Position numbers and translations under genes: made by a program. 64,000 nucleotides of DNA. Origin: Rhodoblastus sp963713695. GTDB lineage: Bacteria > Pseudomonadota > Alphaproteobacteria > Rhizobiales > Beijerinckiaceae. The DNA lies in NCBI GenBank assembly GCA_963713695.1, contig CAVQMU010000001.1, positions 1-64,000 of the forward strand, in the 5' to 3' direction. The notes beneath the pieces are model-generated. The model saw only the letters and a program-made list of their open reading frames with translations. It was not told the origin of the DNA and made no database searches. This document shows positions 36,512 through 45,487 of the stretch, one piece after another. The first letter of the stretch is position 1. Each line of letters begins with the position of its first letter.

Positions 36512-38413
36512 TCACGCGCTTCGGCTTTTCGCCGCCGCCGCGCCGCGATTGCCGTATTCGCGCCGGGCGGCGCCTTCGGGCTGGCGGATCTTGAATTCGG
36601 CAATCAGGCGCTTCAGGCGGCTGGTTTCCTGCGCGAGTTGCTGACTGGCGGCGGTCGCCTGTTCCGACATGGCCGCGTTCTGCTGCGTCACCTGATCCAT
36701 CTGGTTGACGGCGCTGTTGACCTGCTCCAGGCCCAGGGCCTGTTCTTGCGCGCTGTTGGTGATGTCGGAAACGGCGTAAGTGATCTCGGACACCTTGCTC
36801 TCGATCTGCTCAAGCGCCTTGCCGGTTGCAGCCACCAAAGCGACGCCCTCGCCGACCTGCGCCGTCGATGTTGAAATCAGGTTCTTGATCTCCTTTGCGG
36901 CGTCGGCCGAACGCTGTGCGAGCGCGCGGACTTCGGAAGCGACAACTCCGAAACCGCGTCCGGCGTCCCCTGCGCGCGCAGCTTCGACGCCGGCGTTGAG
37001 CGCGAGCAGATTGGTCTGCAGCGCGATCTCGTCGATGATGGCGATGATGTCGTTGATCTCCCGGGATGATTTCTCGATCTTGCTCATCGCGTCGACGGCC
37101 TTGCGCACGATCTCGCCGCCCCGTTGCGCGTCGCTGCGCGTGATCGCCACGGCCTCGCGCGCCATCTTCGCCCCTTCGGCAGTCTTCTTCACCGTCGCCG
37201 TGATCTCGTCCAGCGCCGCCGCCGTCTCCTCGAGGCTCGCGGCTTGCTGGGCGGTCCGGCGCGACAGGTCGTTGGACGCGACCGTGATCTCGCTGCTCCC
37301 CGAATGAACTGAGTCGGTGGAGGCGCTGACGCTTTCGAAAGCCGCCGCAAGTTGTTCGACGGCGGCGTTGAAGTTCTCCTGCAGCCTGGCGTAGGCGGGC
37401 GGCAGCCGTTCGGTCAGGCGAAACGTCAGGTCCTTTTCAGCCAGCCGCGCGAGACCGGCGCCGATCGAGCCCACGACCACAGCGCGTTCGCTCGCGAGCG
37501 CCTCCGCTTCGCTTCTCTGCCGCTCCTCTTCGGCGATCTGCAGCATTTCCGACTCATGCGCCGCAGCTTCCGCCTGCCGGCGCATGCGATCGTCCCGCTC
37601 CCTGATCTCCGCGGTCTTGGCGTCCTGTTCGAGTTGCCTGACCTTGAGGAGATCGTTTTTGAAGATCTGCGTCGAGCGCGCCATATCGCCGATTTCATCG
37701 GTCCGCCCGGTCGCGGGGATTTCAGCGCCCAAATTGCCATTGGCCATGTCTTCCATGACCACGGTCATCGCCTTGATCGGAGCGATGACCGTGCGCCGGA
37801 CCAGAAAAATCGCGATGCCGCCGAGGCAAAGGCTGATCAAGGTCATGCCTGCGCTCATGGCCGCGCTCCGCAGGAATACGGCGTGGATATCGTCGATATA
37901 GACGCCCGTGCCGATCACCCAGCCCCATTCGGCAAAAGGCGCGACATAGCTGAGCTTTTCGACGGGCGGCTTGCTTTCGTCGCGAAGCCAGTGATAGCGC
38001 ACGAAATCGCCGCCGCGACTTGCCGCCTCGATGAACTCCTTCATGTAAGGCAGGCCGTTGGCGTCCTTCGCCTCCAGCGCTGTCACGCCGGTTTTGGTCG
38101 GGTGCGCGAGAAAGGCGCCTTTCGTATCGTTGACCCAGAGATATTCCTTGCCATCGGCGCCGTATCGCTGCGCGCCGATGATCTGGAGCGTTTGACGCCG
38201 CGCTTCTTCCACGGTCATTTCGCCGGCCTTGGCGCGTTGGGAATTCAACTGAGCCACGCTGCGCGCGCTGTCGACAACGCTTTTGATCTTGTCCTGGCGG
38301 TCCAGGACCAGATTGTCATAGAGCGTTGAGAGCCCGATGCAGCTGACGATGGCTGCGAAAGCCATGAGGATGGCGAATATGATCCCGAAACGAGCGCCGA
38401 TTTTGAGTTTCAT
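36512..38413 (-). CDS. Methyl-accepting chemotaxis protein
   Basis: The 633-residue receptor has a first membrane helix at about 11-33, a periplasmic single-Cache domain (YGADGKEYLWVNDTKGAFLAHP, split by the ligand pocket; FAEWGWVIGTGVYIDDI), and a second membrane helix at about 187-208. A HAMP linker, a long charged coiled coil and the signalling tip EIALQTNLLALNAGVEAARAG complete it. It would signal to CheA/CheW, none of which is in the window. The Cache type often binds small carboxylates, but the ligand cannot be read. It converges on the GMC gene with a 28-base gap. Confidence 0.93.
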   Translation of the reverse strand: MKLKIGARFGIIFAILMAFAAIVSCIGLSTLYDNLVLDRQDKIKSVVDSARSVAQLNSQRAKAGEMTVEEARRQTLQIIGAQRYGADGKEYLWVNDTKGAFLAHPTKTGVTALEAKDANGLPYMKEFIEAASRGGDFVRYHWLRDESKPPVEKLSYVAPFAEWGWVIGTGVYIDDIHAVFLRSAAMSAGMTLISLCLGGIAIFLVRRTVIAPIKAMTVVMEDMANGNLGAEIPATGRTDEIGDMARSTQIFKNDLLKVRQLEQDAKTAEIRERDDRMRRQAEAAAHESEMLQIAEEERQRSEAEALASERAVVVGSIGAGLARLAEKDLTFRLTERLPPAYARLQENFNAAVEQLAAAFESVSASTDSVHSGSSEITVASNDLSRRTAQQAASLEETAAALDEITATVKKTAEGAKMAREAVAITRSDAQRGGEIVRKAVDAMSKIEKSSREINDIIAIIDEIALQTNLLALNAGVEAARAGDAGRGFGVVASEVRALAQRSADAAKEIKNLISTSTAQVGEGVALVAATGKALEQIESKVSEITYAVSDITNSAQEQALGLEQVNSAVNQMDQVTQQNAAMSEQATAASQQLAQETSRLKRLIAEFKIRQPEGAARREYGNRGAAAAKSRSA

Positions 38414-38902
38414 GTAAAGGGTGATCCTGAAATGCGATCGGATATTTAGCGCCGATCGGCCCGGCGAACGCAGTTTGATGCTTTGCGGGACGAATGGGCG
38501 TTGGCGATAACGATTTCGTCGGCTGACGGACTGGACGGAGGATTGCGGCGACCAATATTGCGTCGCCGGCTTGCGCGAAGCTTGTCTTTGAAATCGCTTT
38601 ATTTTTTAAGGGCGCGCGCAGCGGCCATCTCGCGCAGAACCCAAGCTTTGGTTGCGGTCGCATTTAGACGTCAGGCTCATGCGGAAATTGTCTCGAGCCG
38701 ACGAAGGCGTCGCTGGCGGACATCGCTCTGAACAACGCAGCTGAGGGAAAAATCCCTAAAGTTAAGGGAACGCTGAAATGGCAAATGTGTTAGTAATGTA
38801 TAGCCTCAGGTCTGCCGCGTTATTGCATGGCTTACGACAGAGCTGCGGAACCTCACGCTCTCTTGCGGGTCTCTTTGCACGCATTTAGGAAGTGACGGGC
38901 CA
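38414..38902. other. Intergenic region before the exopolysaccharide cluster
   Basis: No supported gene occurs in these 489 bases; short frames here lack start signals. The AT-richer end (38740-38900) should hold the promoter of ugd, with a weak dyad ccct/aggg around 38755-38769. The ugd start has a plausible aggaag site 11-16 bases upstream. Confidence 0.4.
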
Positions 38903-40207
38903 ATGAACATCGCGATGATCGGTTCAGGTTATGTCGGGCTCGTCTCTGGCGTCTGCTTTGCCGATTTCGGCCATCACGTGAACTGCGTGGACAAGGATCC
39001 CGCGCGCGTCGAAGCGCTCAAGAGCGGCGATATCCCGATTTTCGAACCGGGCCTCGACTTGCTGCTGGACTCGAACGTCCGCCAGCAACGGCTCGCCTTC
39101 ACTACCGATCTCAATAGCGCTGTTTCCGACGCAAACGTTGTATTCATAGCGGTGGGGACGCCGTCGCGCCGTGGCGACGGCTTTGCCGATCTTTCCTACA
39201 TCTACGCTGCCGCCCGCGATATCGCGGGGGCTATCAGAGGCTATACGGTCATCGTCACCAAATCCACGGTGCCCGTCGGCACTGGCGACGAGATCGAGAG
39301 AATTATTGGCGAGATGCGTCCCGATGCAGAGTTCGACGTCGCCTCCAATCCCGAATTTCTGCGCGAGGGCGCGGCCATCGACGATTTCAAGCGGCCCGAC
39401 CGGATCGTCATCGGAACGAGCGACTTTCGCGCGCGCGAAGTGATGAGCGACGTCTACCGGCCGCTCAACCTCAACCAGCCGCCTCTGTTCTTCGTCGAGC
39501 GTCGAACCGCGGAACTGATCAAATACGCCGCGAATTCCTTCCTTGCCACTAAGGTTACTTTCATCAATGAAATGGCGGATCTTTGCGAAAAGGTCGGCGC
39601 CAATGTCCAAGATGTCGCACGCGGCATGGGCATGGACAATCGCATTGGTTCAAAATTTCTGCACCCGGGTCCCGGCTACGGCGGCTCCTGTTTTCCGAAG
39701 GACACGCTGGCGCTGATTAAGACGGCGCAGGATTACGACACGCCAATGCGAATCGTGGAAGCGGTGGTCGCCGTCAATGACCAACGCAAGCGTGGCATGG
39801 CCAAGCGCATCATCGCCGCCTGCGGTGGGTCAGTGCGCGGAAAGGTGATCGCCTTGCTCGGCCTTGCCTTCAAACTCAACACAGACGATATGCGCGACGC
39901 GCCCTCGATCGCCATTGTCACGGCGCTCGAGGACGCGGGCGCCAAGGTACGCGCCTATGATCCCAAGGCCATGGAGCAGGCTCGACCGGTCATGCCAAAC
40001 GTCACCTTTTGCAAGGACGCTTATGATTGCGCCCAAGGCGCCGAAGCCATTGTCATGGTCACGGAATGGGATGAATTCCGCGCCCTCGACCTGCCGCGGA
40101 TCAAGTCCGCGCTAAACGCGCCGAACATGATCGACCTGCGTAATCTCTATCGCCCGGCTGACGTGAAAAGGCACGGTTTTAGCTATAGTGGCGTCGGGCG
40201 AAGCTGA
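38903..40207 (+). CDS. ugd: UDP-glucose 6-dehydrogenase
   Basis: The 434-residue enzyme oxidises UDP-glucose to UDP-glucuronate with two NAD. The Rossmann motif GSGYVG is at 7-12, the central helix holds the conserved Lys of IKYAANSFLATK, and the catalytic Cys263 is in GGSCFPKD. A second nucleotide-binding domain ends the protein. Its product feeds the UDP-xylose synthase at 48943 and may itself be a building block of an acidic polysaccharide. It opens the cluster. Its 3' end overlaps, antisense, the last 25 bases of the acetyltransferase gene. Confidence 0.95.
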   Translation: MNIAMIGSGYVGLVSGVCFADFGHHVNCVDKDPARVEALKSGDIPIFEPGLDLLLDSNVRQQRLAFTTDLNSAVSDANVVFIAVGTPSRRGDGFADLSYIYAAARDIAGAIRGYTVIVTKSTVPVGTGDEIERIIGEMRPDAEFDVASNPEFLREGAAIDDFKRPDRIVIGTSDFRAREVMSDVYRPLNLNQPPLFFVERRTAELIKYAANSFLATKVTFINEMADLCEKVGANVQDVARGMGMDNRIGSKFLHPGPGYGGSCFPKDTLALIKTAQDYDTPMRIVEAVVAVNDQRKRGMAKRIIAACGGSVRGKVIALLGLAFKLNTDDMRDAPSIAIVTALEDAGAKVRAYDPKAMEQARPVMPNVTFCKDAYDCAQGAEAIVMVTEWDEFRALDLPRIKSALNAPNMIDLRNLYRPADVKRHGFSYSGVGRS

Positions 40208-40794
40208 TGGCGATCGGGGGAGGGAACTTTCTCGTCGGCAATACGCTTGCCAACAACGCGTGCCGGGGCGCCCGCGACAATGGCGTAAGGCGCAACATCG
40301 TTGAGCAATGTCGATCGTGCCGCGACGACAGCGCCTAGGCCGACCGTGACGCCCGGGCCAACGAAGACGTCGGCGGCGACCCAGGCTTGCGGCGCGATGA
40401 CAATCGATTGCGTCGAAATGTCGAACGACGGTGACCTGTGGTCGTGTGTGCCGGTGCATAGATAGCTTTTTTGCGAGACGACGGCATGCTCGCCTATATG
40501 AATTGGTCCGAGCGTGTAGAGCTCGACGAAATCTCCAACCCAGGCGTAGTCGTCGATCCGAAGCTTCCAGGGAAAGGTGACGCGGACGGTTTCGCGGATC
40601 TTGACCTTCGCCCCGATCCGGGCGCCGAACAGGCGAAGCAGCCACCGGCGCCAGCCATAAAAGGGTTGCGGCGAATGGCGGAAGAAAATGTCGCGGACAG
40701 TCCACCACAACAGGACATACAGCCCCGACCGCCCGCGAAGCCCTTCAGGAAGGCGGAAATTCGACAAGTCCTGAACCACTGGCAATTGCTGCAT
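40183..40794 (-). CDS. WcaF-like hexapeptide acetyltransferase
   Basis: The 203-residue protein starts at the ATG 40794; a longer frame would need TTG. It has the WcaF-type N-terminus (LRLFGARIGAKVKIRETVRVTFPWKL) and left-handed beta-helix repeats (GPIHIGEHAVVSQ, CTGTHDH with the catalytic His, VAADVFVGPGVTVGLGAVV, IVAGAPARVVG). It probably acetylates a sugar of the exopolysaccharide or its lipid-linked unit in the cytosol. The gene is transcribed with the GH16 gene, which lies 62 bases upstream. Confidence 0.88.
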   Translation of the reverse strand: MQQLPVVQDLSNFRLPEGLRGRSGLYVLLWWTVRDIFFRHSPQPFYGWRRWLLRLFGARIGAKVKIRETVRVTFPWKLRIDDYAWVGDFVELYTLGPIHIGEHAVVSQKSYLCTGTHDHRSPSFDISTQSIVIAPQAWVAADVFVGPGVTVGLGAVVAARSTLLNDVAPYAIVAGAPARVVGKRIADEKVPSPDRHQLRPTPL

Positions 40795-40856
40795 GATCCT
40801 GTTCTTTCCAATGCCGCACGACGCCAAAGGGCCGCTGCTTTATTTCGATCCGCCAA

Positions 40857-41693
40857 TCAGTTGATCGTGTAGGCGCGAACGAAGTAGACATCCATTTCCA
40901 TGTCAGGCAGATCGCGGGGTGGAACATTATTGTCCCAGCCGCCAACCGCAAGATTGATGATCATCTGCATCGGCTTCGTCATGCCTGGGTTTTTTGACTT
41001 GAAGACCTCGACGTCATCGAAATACCAGGTGATGTTTTCCGGATCCCAAAGCACGCCGTAAGTATGCGGCGAATCCATCCCTGCGGCGCGAACCGGCGTG
41101 ACAAGGGCGTTAGGCGACCTCTCGCCGGGCCAATGCAGGCTGCAATAATACCTTGTCGCATCTTGCCCGAGCGCCTCGACAACGTCGATTTCATCGCCGT
41201 GCTGCGGCGCGCTGATCTTGGGGTCGATCGGCGTCGCCAGCCAGAAGGCCGGCCATGCGCCGCGGACCATCGGCAGCGTGGCCTTTATTTCGAAATAGCC
41301 GAAACGCTGGGAAAAGGAGCGAGACGTCGTCATGATCCCGGACGCGTATTGCTTGCCCTGAAACTTAGCTTGCCCTGACGCCCCGACGACGCGTGAAGCC
41401 TGAATTTTGAGCGCGCCATCCTCAATGCGAAATGGCGAAAAGCCCGCGTAACGCGTATCGACATAAATCTGGAACTCGCCAGGCAACGTCCGGCTCGACG
41501 GCCCCTGATCCACCCCGAAATCGTAATTCGTTTTCCACACACTGGATGCCGTTTCAGGATAGGACGCGGCCGAAGGGCGGCTAAAATCAGCCGTAAACGA
41601 CGGCGCAAGCCTGGACCTGTCAAGTCTTTCCCCCTCCGCTAGACAGTCATTGGTCACGAACATAAGGACAAAAACGACCAACCGCATTACCAT
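40857..41693 (-). CDS. Secreted glycoside hydrolase family 16
   Basis: The protein of 278 residues starts at 41693 with a signal peptide (MVMRLVVFVLMFVTNDCLA). The frame remains open upstream but is antisense to the exostosin-like gene. The GH16 catalytic motif EIDVVE (nucleophile and acid/base Glu) is in PQHGDEIDVVEALG. Other family features are FGYFEIKATLPMVRGAWPAFWL and WYFDDVEVF. GH16 enzymes cut beta-1,3/1,4-glucans and galactans. In exopolysaccharide clusters they trim or release the polymer (as ExoK does). The lack of a lipobox suggests secretion to periplasm or outside. Confidence 0.9.
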   Translation of the reverse strand: MVMRLVVFVLMFVTNDCLAEGERLDRSRLAPSFTADFSRPSAASYPETASSVWKTNYDFGVDQGPSSRTLPGEFQIYVDTRYAGFSPFRIEDGALKIQASRVVGASGQAKFQGKQYASGIMTTSRSFSQRFGYFEIKATLPMVRGAWPAFWLATPIDPKISAPQHGDEIDVVEALGQDATRYYCSLHWPGERSPNALVTPVRAAGMDSPHTYGVLWDPENITWYFDDVEVFKSKNPGMTKPMQMIINLAVGGWDNNVPPRDLPDMEMDVYFVRAYTIN

Positions 41694-41768
41694 CTCGATT
41701 TTCCTTTGAACGAGAAAGCGGAGCAAGCGTTTACCGCTGCGATCAATCCGATCGGTGGAGGAACCGCC

Positions 41769-42800
41769 ATGAAGCTTGTCTGGCACCAGGAAGGACTCCA
41801 AGAGCGGGACTGGATCCGGCTGGTGCTCGACGGCCTGATTTCGAAGGAAATCGTCGATCTCGAGCAAAGCATCGTCACCGGCGACGCCGCGCATGTCGTC
41901 AGCAGCAATCGCGCGCCGCTGGAAAGCTACCGCCGCTATTTTGAGGCATGTCGCGCGCAGAGCCAGGACGGAAAGCTCGTCTTGATCCATCTCAGCGACG
42001 AGTGGTTTTCCGGGGGATACAGCGTTTACGGCCTGTTCGATCACGTCATCCGCAACTATTCGACGTGGCTCGCCCGAAATCCGGGCATAATGACGATACC
42101 GCTCGGCTACCCGAACGCGACGACGCCGGGCGAGGTCGCCGTCGCAGCGGATCGGACGCTCGTTTGGTCTTTCCTGGGCGAAATGAAAGCTTCGCGCCTC
42201 GAGATGGCCCGTTCCCTTTCGACACTCCAACCGCACCGCGCCTTCGGAATCGCGCCGGTCGCCGGACAAAGCCGGCCGCAATTCAGCAAGAGCGAGTTCG
42301 ACGCCGTCTTGGGCGACTCGATTTTCGCGCCCTGCCCAATGGGCAATGTCGTTCTGGAGACATGGAGACTTTACGAAAGTCTCGAACGCGGCTGCATCCC
42401 TATCATCGAGAAGCGTCCAGCGCTCGATTATTTTTCCTCGCTGTTCGGCGAGGACCATCCGATCCCGGCTTTTTCGAGCTGGACAAGCGCGCGCCGTTTC
42501 ATTGAGGCTGCATGCCGAGACCGTGCGTGGATCAACCAAAAGCAATCGGATATTCATCTTTGGTGGAGCCGCTCTAAGGTGGATGTCTGGCGCCGCATCA
42601 GTGACGCGCTGCGTGGCCCCACCGCGCGCGCCCAACTTCAAGATTTCGCACGCCTCTCCCGTAACCAAATTCCGCTTCTCCATGAGCCCCTGCGCCTGAG
42701 CGAGTTGGTCCGTCATCAGACGGTCGATAGCGCCAGAAGCCGGCTTCTGCGTTCAAAAGGCCCGCTGCGCCAAATCTTCCGTGAAAGCCTGCATCGTTAA
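41769..42800 (+). CDS. Exostosin-like glycosyltransferase (GT47-type)
   Basis: The start at 41769 has an excellent site (ggagg, 7 bases upstream); an upstream ATG at 41706 does not. The 343-residue protein shows the exostosin C-terminal core DSIFAPCPMGNVVLETWRLY, ESLERGCIPII and the upstream LIHLSDEWFSGGYSVYGLFD. No membrane segment is seen, so it acts in the cytosol on a nucleotide sugar and a lipid-linked acceptor. The sugar specificity is unknown; eukaryotic relatives use UDP-GlcA, UDP-Gal or UDP-Xyl, all of which the cluster could provide. It lies between oppositely directed genes on its own. Confidence 0.75.
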   Translation: MKLVWHQEGLQERDWIRLVLDGLISKEIVDLEQSIVTGDAAHVVSSNRAPLESYRRYFEACRAQSQDGKLVLIHLSDEWFSGGYSVYGLFDHVIRNYSTWLARNPGIMTIPLGYPNATTPGEVAVAADRTLVWSFLGEMKASRLEMARSLSTLQPHRAFGIAPVAGQSRPQFSKSEFDAVLGDSIFAPCPMGNVVLETWRLYESLERGCIPIIEKRPALDYFSSLFGEDHPIPAFSSWTSARRFIEAACRDRAWINQKQSDIHLWWSRSKVDVWRRISDALRGPTARAQLQDFARLSRNQIPLLHEPLRLSELVRHQTVDSARSRLLRSKGPLRQIFRESLHR

Positions 42801-42809
42801 CGACGGCCG

Positions 42810-44096
42810 CTAAATGTGGGCAGGCGCGGGCCTTCCGCTCTCAGGCGCCGGATAATTCTCGAAATCACTGTGACGCCGCCGCGTCGTCGCGCTCCTGATC
42901 GCTTCGAGCAAAAGGACCAGGAACGCGGACACCGCGAGCCCGCCTAGAACGCAAAGTGGGAATATCAGTATTGGCCGCGGGAATACGGGAGTTTCCGGCG
43001 GCTCCGAGCGTTGGAAAAGCCTAAGCGTCGCGAACCGCTGGTTTGCGCGCCACGCGCTTTCGATCTCTGCTTCCGCAGCTTTGCGGGTATAGAGGGCGAC
43101 GGCGTCGCGGTCCTGCGCGACCTCAGCCTCGAGGCTCGAGTATTGGGCGTCTTGCCGAGTGAGACCGCGAAGTTGCTCATCAACCTGCTGCAGCGCTTTG
43201 AACTGATCCGCCTCAACCGACTTGCGGCCGGAAAGTTCGACGTTCATGTTTACTAGCAGCTGGGCGCTGTCCTGGTAGAGCTTGACGTGCAGCAATGGCG
43301 GGTCCGACGCGACATCCGCGGAAAAGGCAGGCCTGTCTGCCCGCGCGAAGGCCAATTCGCCGAATATTTCCTTCGGCAGCGTCATTCGCGATTTCAAGCT
43401 GCCTAACTGGACTCTCAACGACTGCAGCTGGCTATCGAGCCTTCCGATCGTTTCGCGCGTTCCTGCGAGCTCCTCGACAATTTTTTCGCGACGCCCGAGA
43501 TTGAGACGCTTTTGCTCGGCGATCAGATAGACATTGTTGGCGATGGCGTAATCCTCCAGTTGCCTCGAATCCTCTTTCAGTTTTTTCTTGTATTCCCGAA
43601 CGCGCGCGGTGAAGAAATCAGCAGCGAACGGATTGCTTTTGATTTTAGTGTCAAGATCGACTAGGTTTTCAGCAACCTGGTCCGCGACGCGCGCCGCGAC
43701 GGATGGATCGGCGTCACGGAACGACACGATCAACAAATTGGTTTCTGGCTCCATCTTCACGCGGAGCGCATTCTGCGCCCGCCGAAACTGCTCTTGCCGG
43801 TTCCCGCCCTGGCCAAAATTCGAATTAACGGTCTCGAGCGCCTTGCCCAGAACGGTTTCGCTTCGCGCGATCAACGTCTGCGATTTCAAACTCTTGTCAG
43901 TTGCCGCAATTGCGACGTTGTCGCCGTTTTCGCTGTGCAGCGAGCGACTGGAGTCGTAAAGCAACATTGTAGCCCCCTCGTATTGAGCGGGCGCGCGCAA
44001 GACAACGGCAGCTCCAATTCCAGTCGCGAGGAGTAGTATAAATAAAATCAGTGTTTTATGGCGCCATATTAGAATTAGGGTCTCTGAAAAATCCAT
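42810..44096 (-). CDS. Wzz/KpsE-like polysaccharide co-polymerase
   Basis: The 428-residue protein has membrane segments near each end (about 15-34 and 375-398), a periplasmic Wzz domain, and long coiled coils (REYKKKLKEDSRQLEDYAIA; ETIGRLDSQLQSL). A C-terminal cytosolic tail without a Walker motif follows. This is a chain-length determinant lacking the tyrosine kinase domain; a separate kinase, if needed, is not in the window. It would set polymer length together with the Wzy-type protein at 49893. The two flanking genes are transcribed toward and away from it, so it has its own promoter in the AT-rich gap to the right. Confidence 0.85.
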   Translation of the reverse strand: MDFSETLILIWRHKTLILFILLLATGIGAAVVLRAPAQYEGATMLLYDSSRSLHSENGDNVAIAATDKSLKSQTLIARSETVLGKALETVNSNFGQGGNRQEQFRRAQNALRVKMEPETNLLIVSFRDADPSVAARVADQVAENLVDLDTKIKSNPFAADFFTARVREYKKKLKEDSRQLEDYAIANNVYLIAEQKRLNLGRREKIVEELAGTRETIGRLDSQLQSLRVQLGSLKSRMTLPKEIFGELAFARADRPAFSADVASDPPLLHVKLYQDSAQLLVNMNVELSGRKSVEADQFKALQQVDEQLRGLTRQDAQYSSLEAEVAQDRDAVALYTRKAAEAEIESAWRANQRFATLRLFQRSEPPETPVFPRPILIFPLCVLGGLAVSAFLVLLLEAIRSATTRRRHSDFENYPAPESGRPAPAHI

Positions 44097-44287
44097 GGCT
44101 AAGCCTCACGGATGCACGCGGAACCACGCTTTTGTCGCATTGACTCCATCAAAATTGACACATGTAACGTCTTCATTGTCAACTTTGCAACAAAGTGAAG
44201 CTGTAGTTTGTTAAAAAAAATTGTTTATATTTTGTGCAATTCAATTGCGACTGTGGCAAAAGCATGGCCTTCAAAACAAATGTCTAG

Positions 44288-44309
44288 ATTAAGTCATTAT
44301 TGACTTAAT
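44288..44309. promoter_or_regulatory. Nine-base dyad upstream of the co-polymerase gene
   Basis: Perfect arms attaagtca (44288-44296) and tgacttaat (44301-44309) around ttat lie in a 238-base AT-rich gap, about 190 bases before the wzz-like start and 26 bases after the end of the small membrane protein gene. No T-tract follows on the relevant strand, so an operator is likelier than a terminator. Confidence 0.4.
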
Positions 44310-44334
44310 GTATTGTGTTTTTTCTGTGGAAACA

Positions 44335-44673
44335 TTAACGCTTCCCCCAGCCAAAAATGGAAGCTGACACGAGAAACCCAGCCTGTAACGCGACACTACA
44401 ACCAACGATCGCAATCGCGCAGTTTTCGAATTGGGTTTCTTTTATAAAACATGAGATTATCCCAACAGAGACAATGCCAGCCACAACGGGGACAATCACC
44501 CACGCCCGCGCGAAGAAGCCCAAGGCCAAGCCAAAGAGCATGCTCGTAAAGATAAACCAGATCATTCGGACGTTTTCCCTTAAAACCGCCATATTTCGAT
44601 TTGGATCAGACTGCATTTCATTGCCACGATCAAGTGCGTCTAAGAAAATTCCAAGAAGCCATTTTTTGTGCAA
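44335..44673 (-). CDS. Small membrane protein in the exopolysaccharide cluster
   Basis: The frame has 112 residues; the internal start MQSDPNRNMAVL gives about 93. Membrane segments are at about 38-58 (MIWFIFTSMLFGLALGFFA), 58-78 (VIVPVVAGIVSVGIISC) and 85-105. It has no enzymatic motif. Small membrane proteins of similar shape modulate priming transferases in rhizobia (ExoX-like), and ExoY is the divergent neighbour, but I do not see real ExoX similarity. The function is unknown. Confidence 0.5.
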   Translation of the reverse strand: MHKKWLLGIFLDALDRGNEMQSDPNRNMAVLRENVRMIWFIFTSMLFGLALGFFARAWVIVPVVAGIVSVGIISCFIKETQFENCAIAIVGCSVALQAGFLVSASIFGWGKR

Positions 44674-44866
44674 TCAAAAATTCGTGCGCAACACAAATAT
44701 TGACCGTATAAATCAAGCATGATAGCCGTTGTTAACGCAATGCGATGTCATGTATGGCGTATACTGGCGATTTTTACCTATTCTCTATTTCGTATGTAGC
44801 GATATTTACGACAAAAATGCCTTCGAGCACACAGCTGTTTTCTAAATACAAAAGAAAGGCAGCGCC

Positions 44867-45472
44867 ATGAAACTTAAGCGACTTCTCGATATTGTTGTTT
44901 CTCTATCTGCGATCGTTGCTCTGGCGCCGATGTTTGCGATCGTCTCTGCGATTCTAATGATATCGCAAGGCAGGCCAATATTTATTGGGCACGAGAGGCG
45001 TGGACACCACGGAAAACCTTTCAAGTGCTTGAAGTTTCGTACGATGGTCATAAACGGGAATGACGTCTTGCGGGATTATTTCAAGGCGAACCCTCGCGCG
45101 CACGCTGAATGGCATGCAACGAGAAAGCTTCGTCACGACCCACGGGTCACGCCGTTCGGCGGCGTTCTTCGGAGGTCGAGCGTTGATGAATTGCCGCAGT
45201 TTTTCAACGTTTTGCTTGGCGAGATGAGCCTTGTAGGCCCCCGTCCAATCGTGCAGGACGAAGTCAGCTATTACGGCAGCGAAATCGACCGATACGAACA
45301 GGTCCGACCTGGGCTGACCGGACTCTGGCAGATCAGCGGCCGAAATGATCTCTCCTATGAGACGCGGGTCAAGCTCGACTGCGAGTACATCCGGGAGTGG
45401 AGCCTTTGCCGCGACATTCTGATTCTGTGTCGGACGATTCCAGCGGTCCTGCACTCCAAGGGCTGTTACTAG
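44867..45472 (+). CDS. exoY: ExoY-type priming sugar transferase
   Basis: The 201-residue protein is a bacterial sugar transferase of the short, monotopic kind: an N-terminal reentrant hydrophobic segment (LLDIVVSLSAIVALAPMFAIV), then FKCLKFRTMV, SVDELPQFFNVLLGEMSLVGPRP and GLTGLWQISGRN with its catalytic residues. It transfers a hexose-1-phosphate, commonly galactose, to undecaprenyl phosphate, starting the repeat unit at the inner membrane. The gene heads a run of same-strand genes to 53505. An AT-rich promoter region (44674-44866) precedes it, with an aaagga site. Confidence 0.92.
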   Translation: MKLKRLLDIVVSLSAIVALAPMFAIVSAILMISQGRPIFIGHERRGHHGKPFKCLKFRTMVINGNDVLRDYFKANPRAHAEWHATRKLRHDPRVTPFGGVLRRSSVDELPQFFNVLLGEMSLVGPRPIVQDEVSYYGSEIDRYEQVRPGLTGLWQISGRNDLSYETRVKLDCEYIREWSLCRDILILCRTIPAVLHSKGCY

Positions 45473-45487
45473 GTCGAGGAGGAAAGG

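Noticed and set aside
38483..38731. 82-codon plus-strand frame between the MCP gene and ugd
   Set aside because: Arg-rich, no start signal and no family; treated as intergenic.
40857..42716. Full 619-codon frame for the GH16 protein
   Set aside because: The upstream part is antisense to the exostosin-like gene; a signal peptide begins at 41693.
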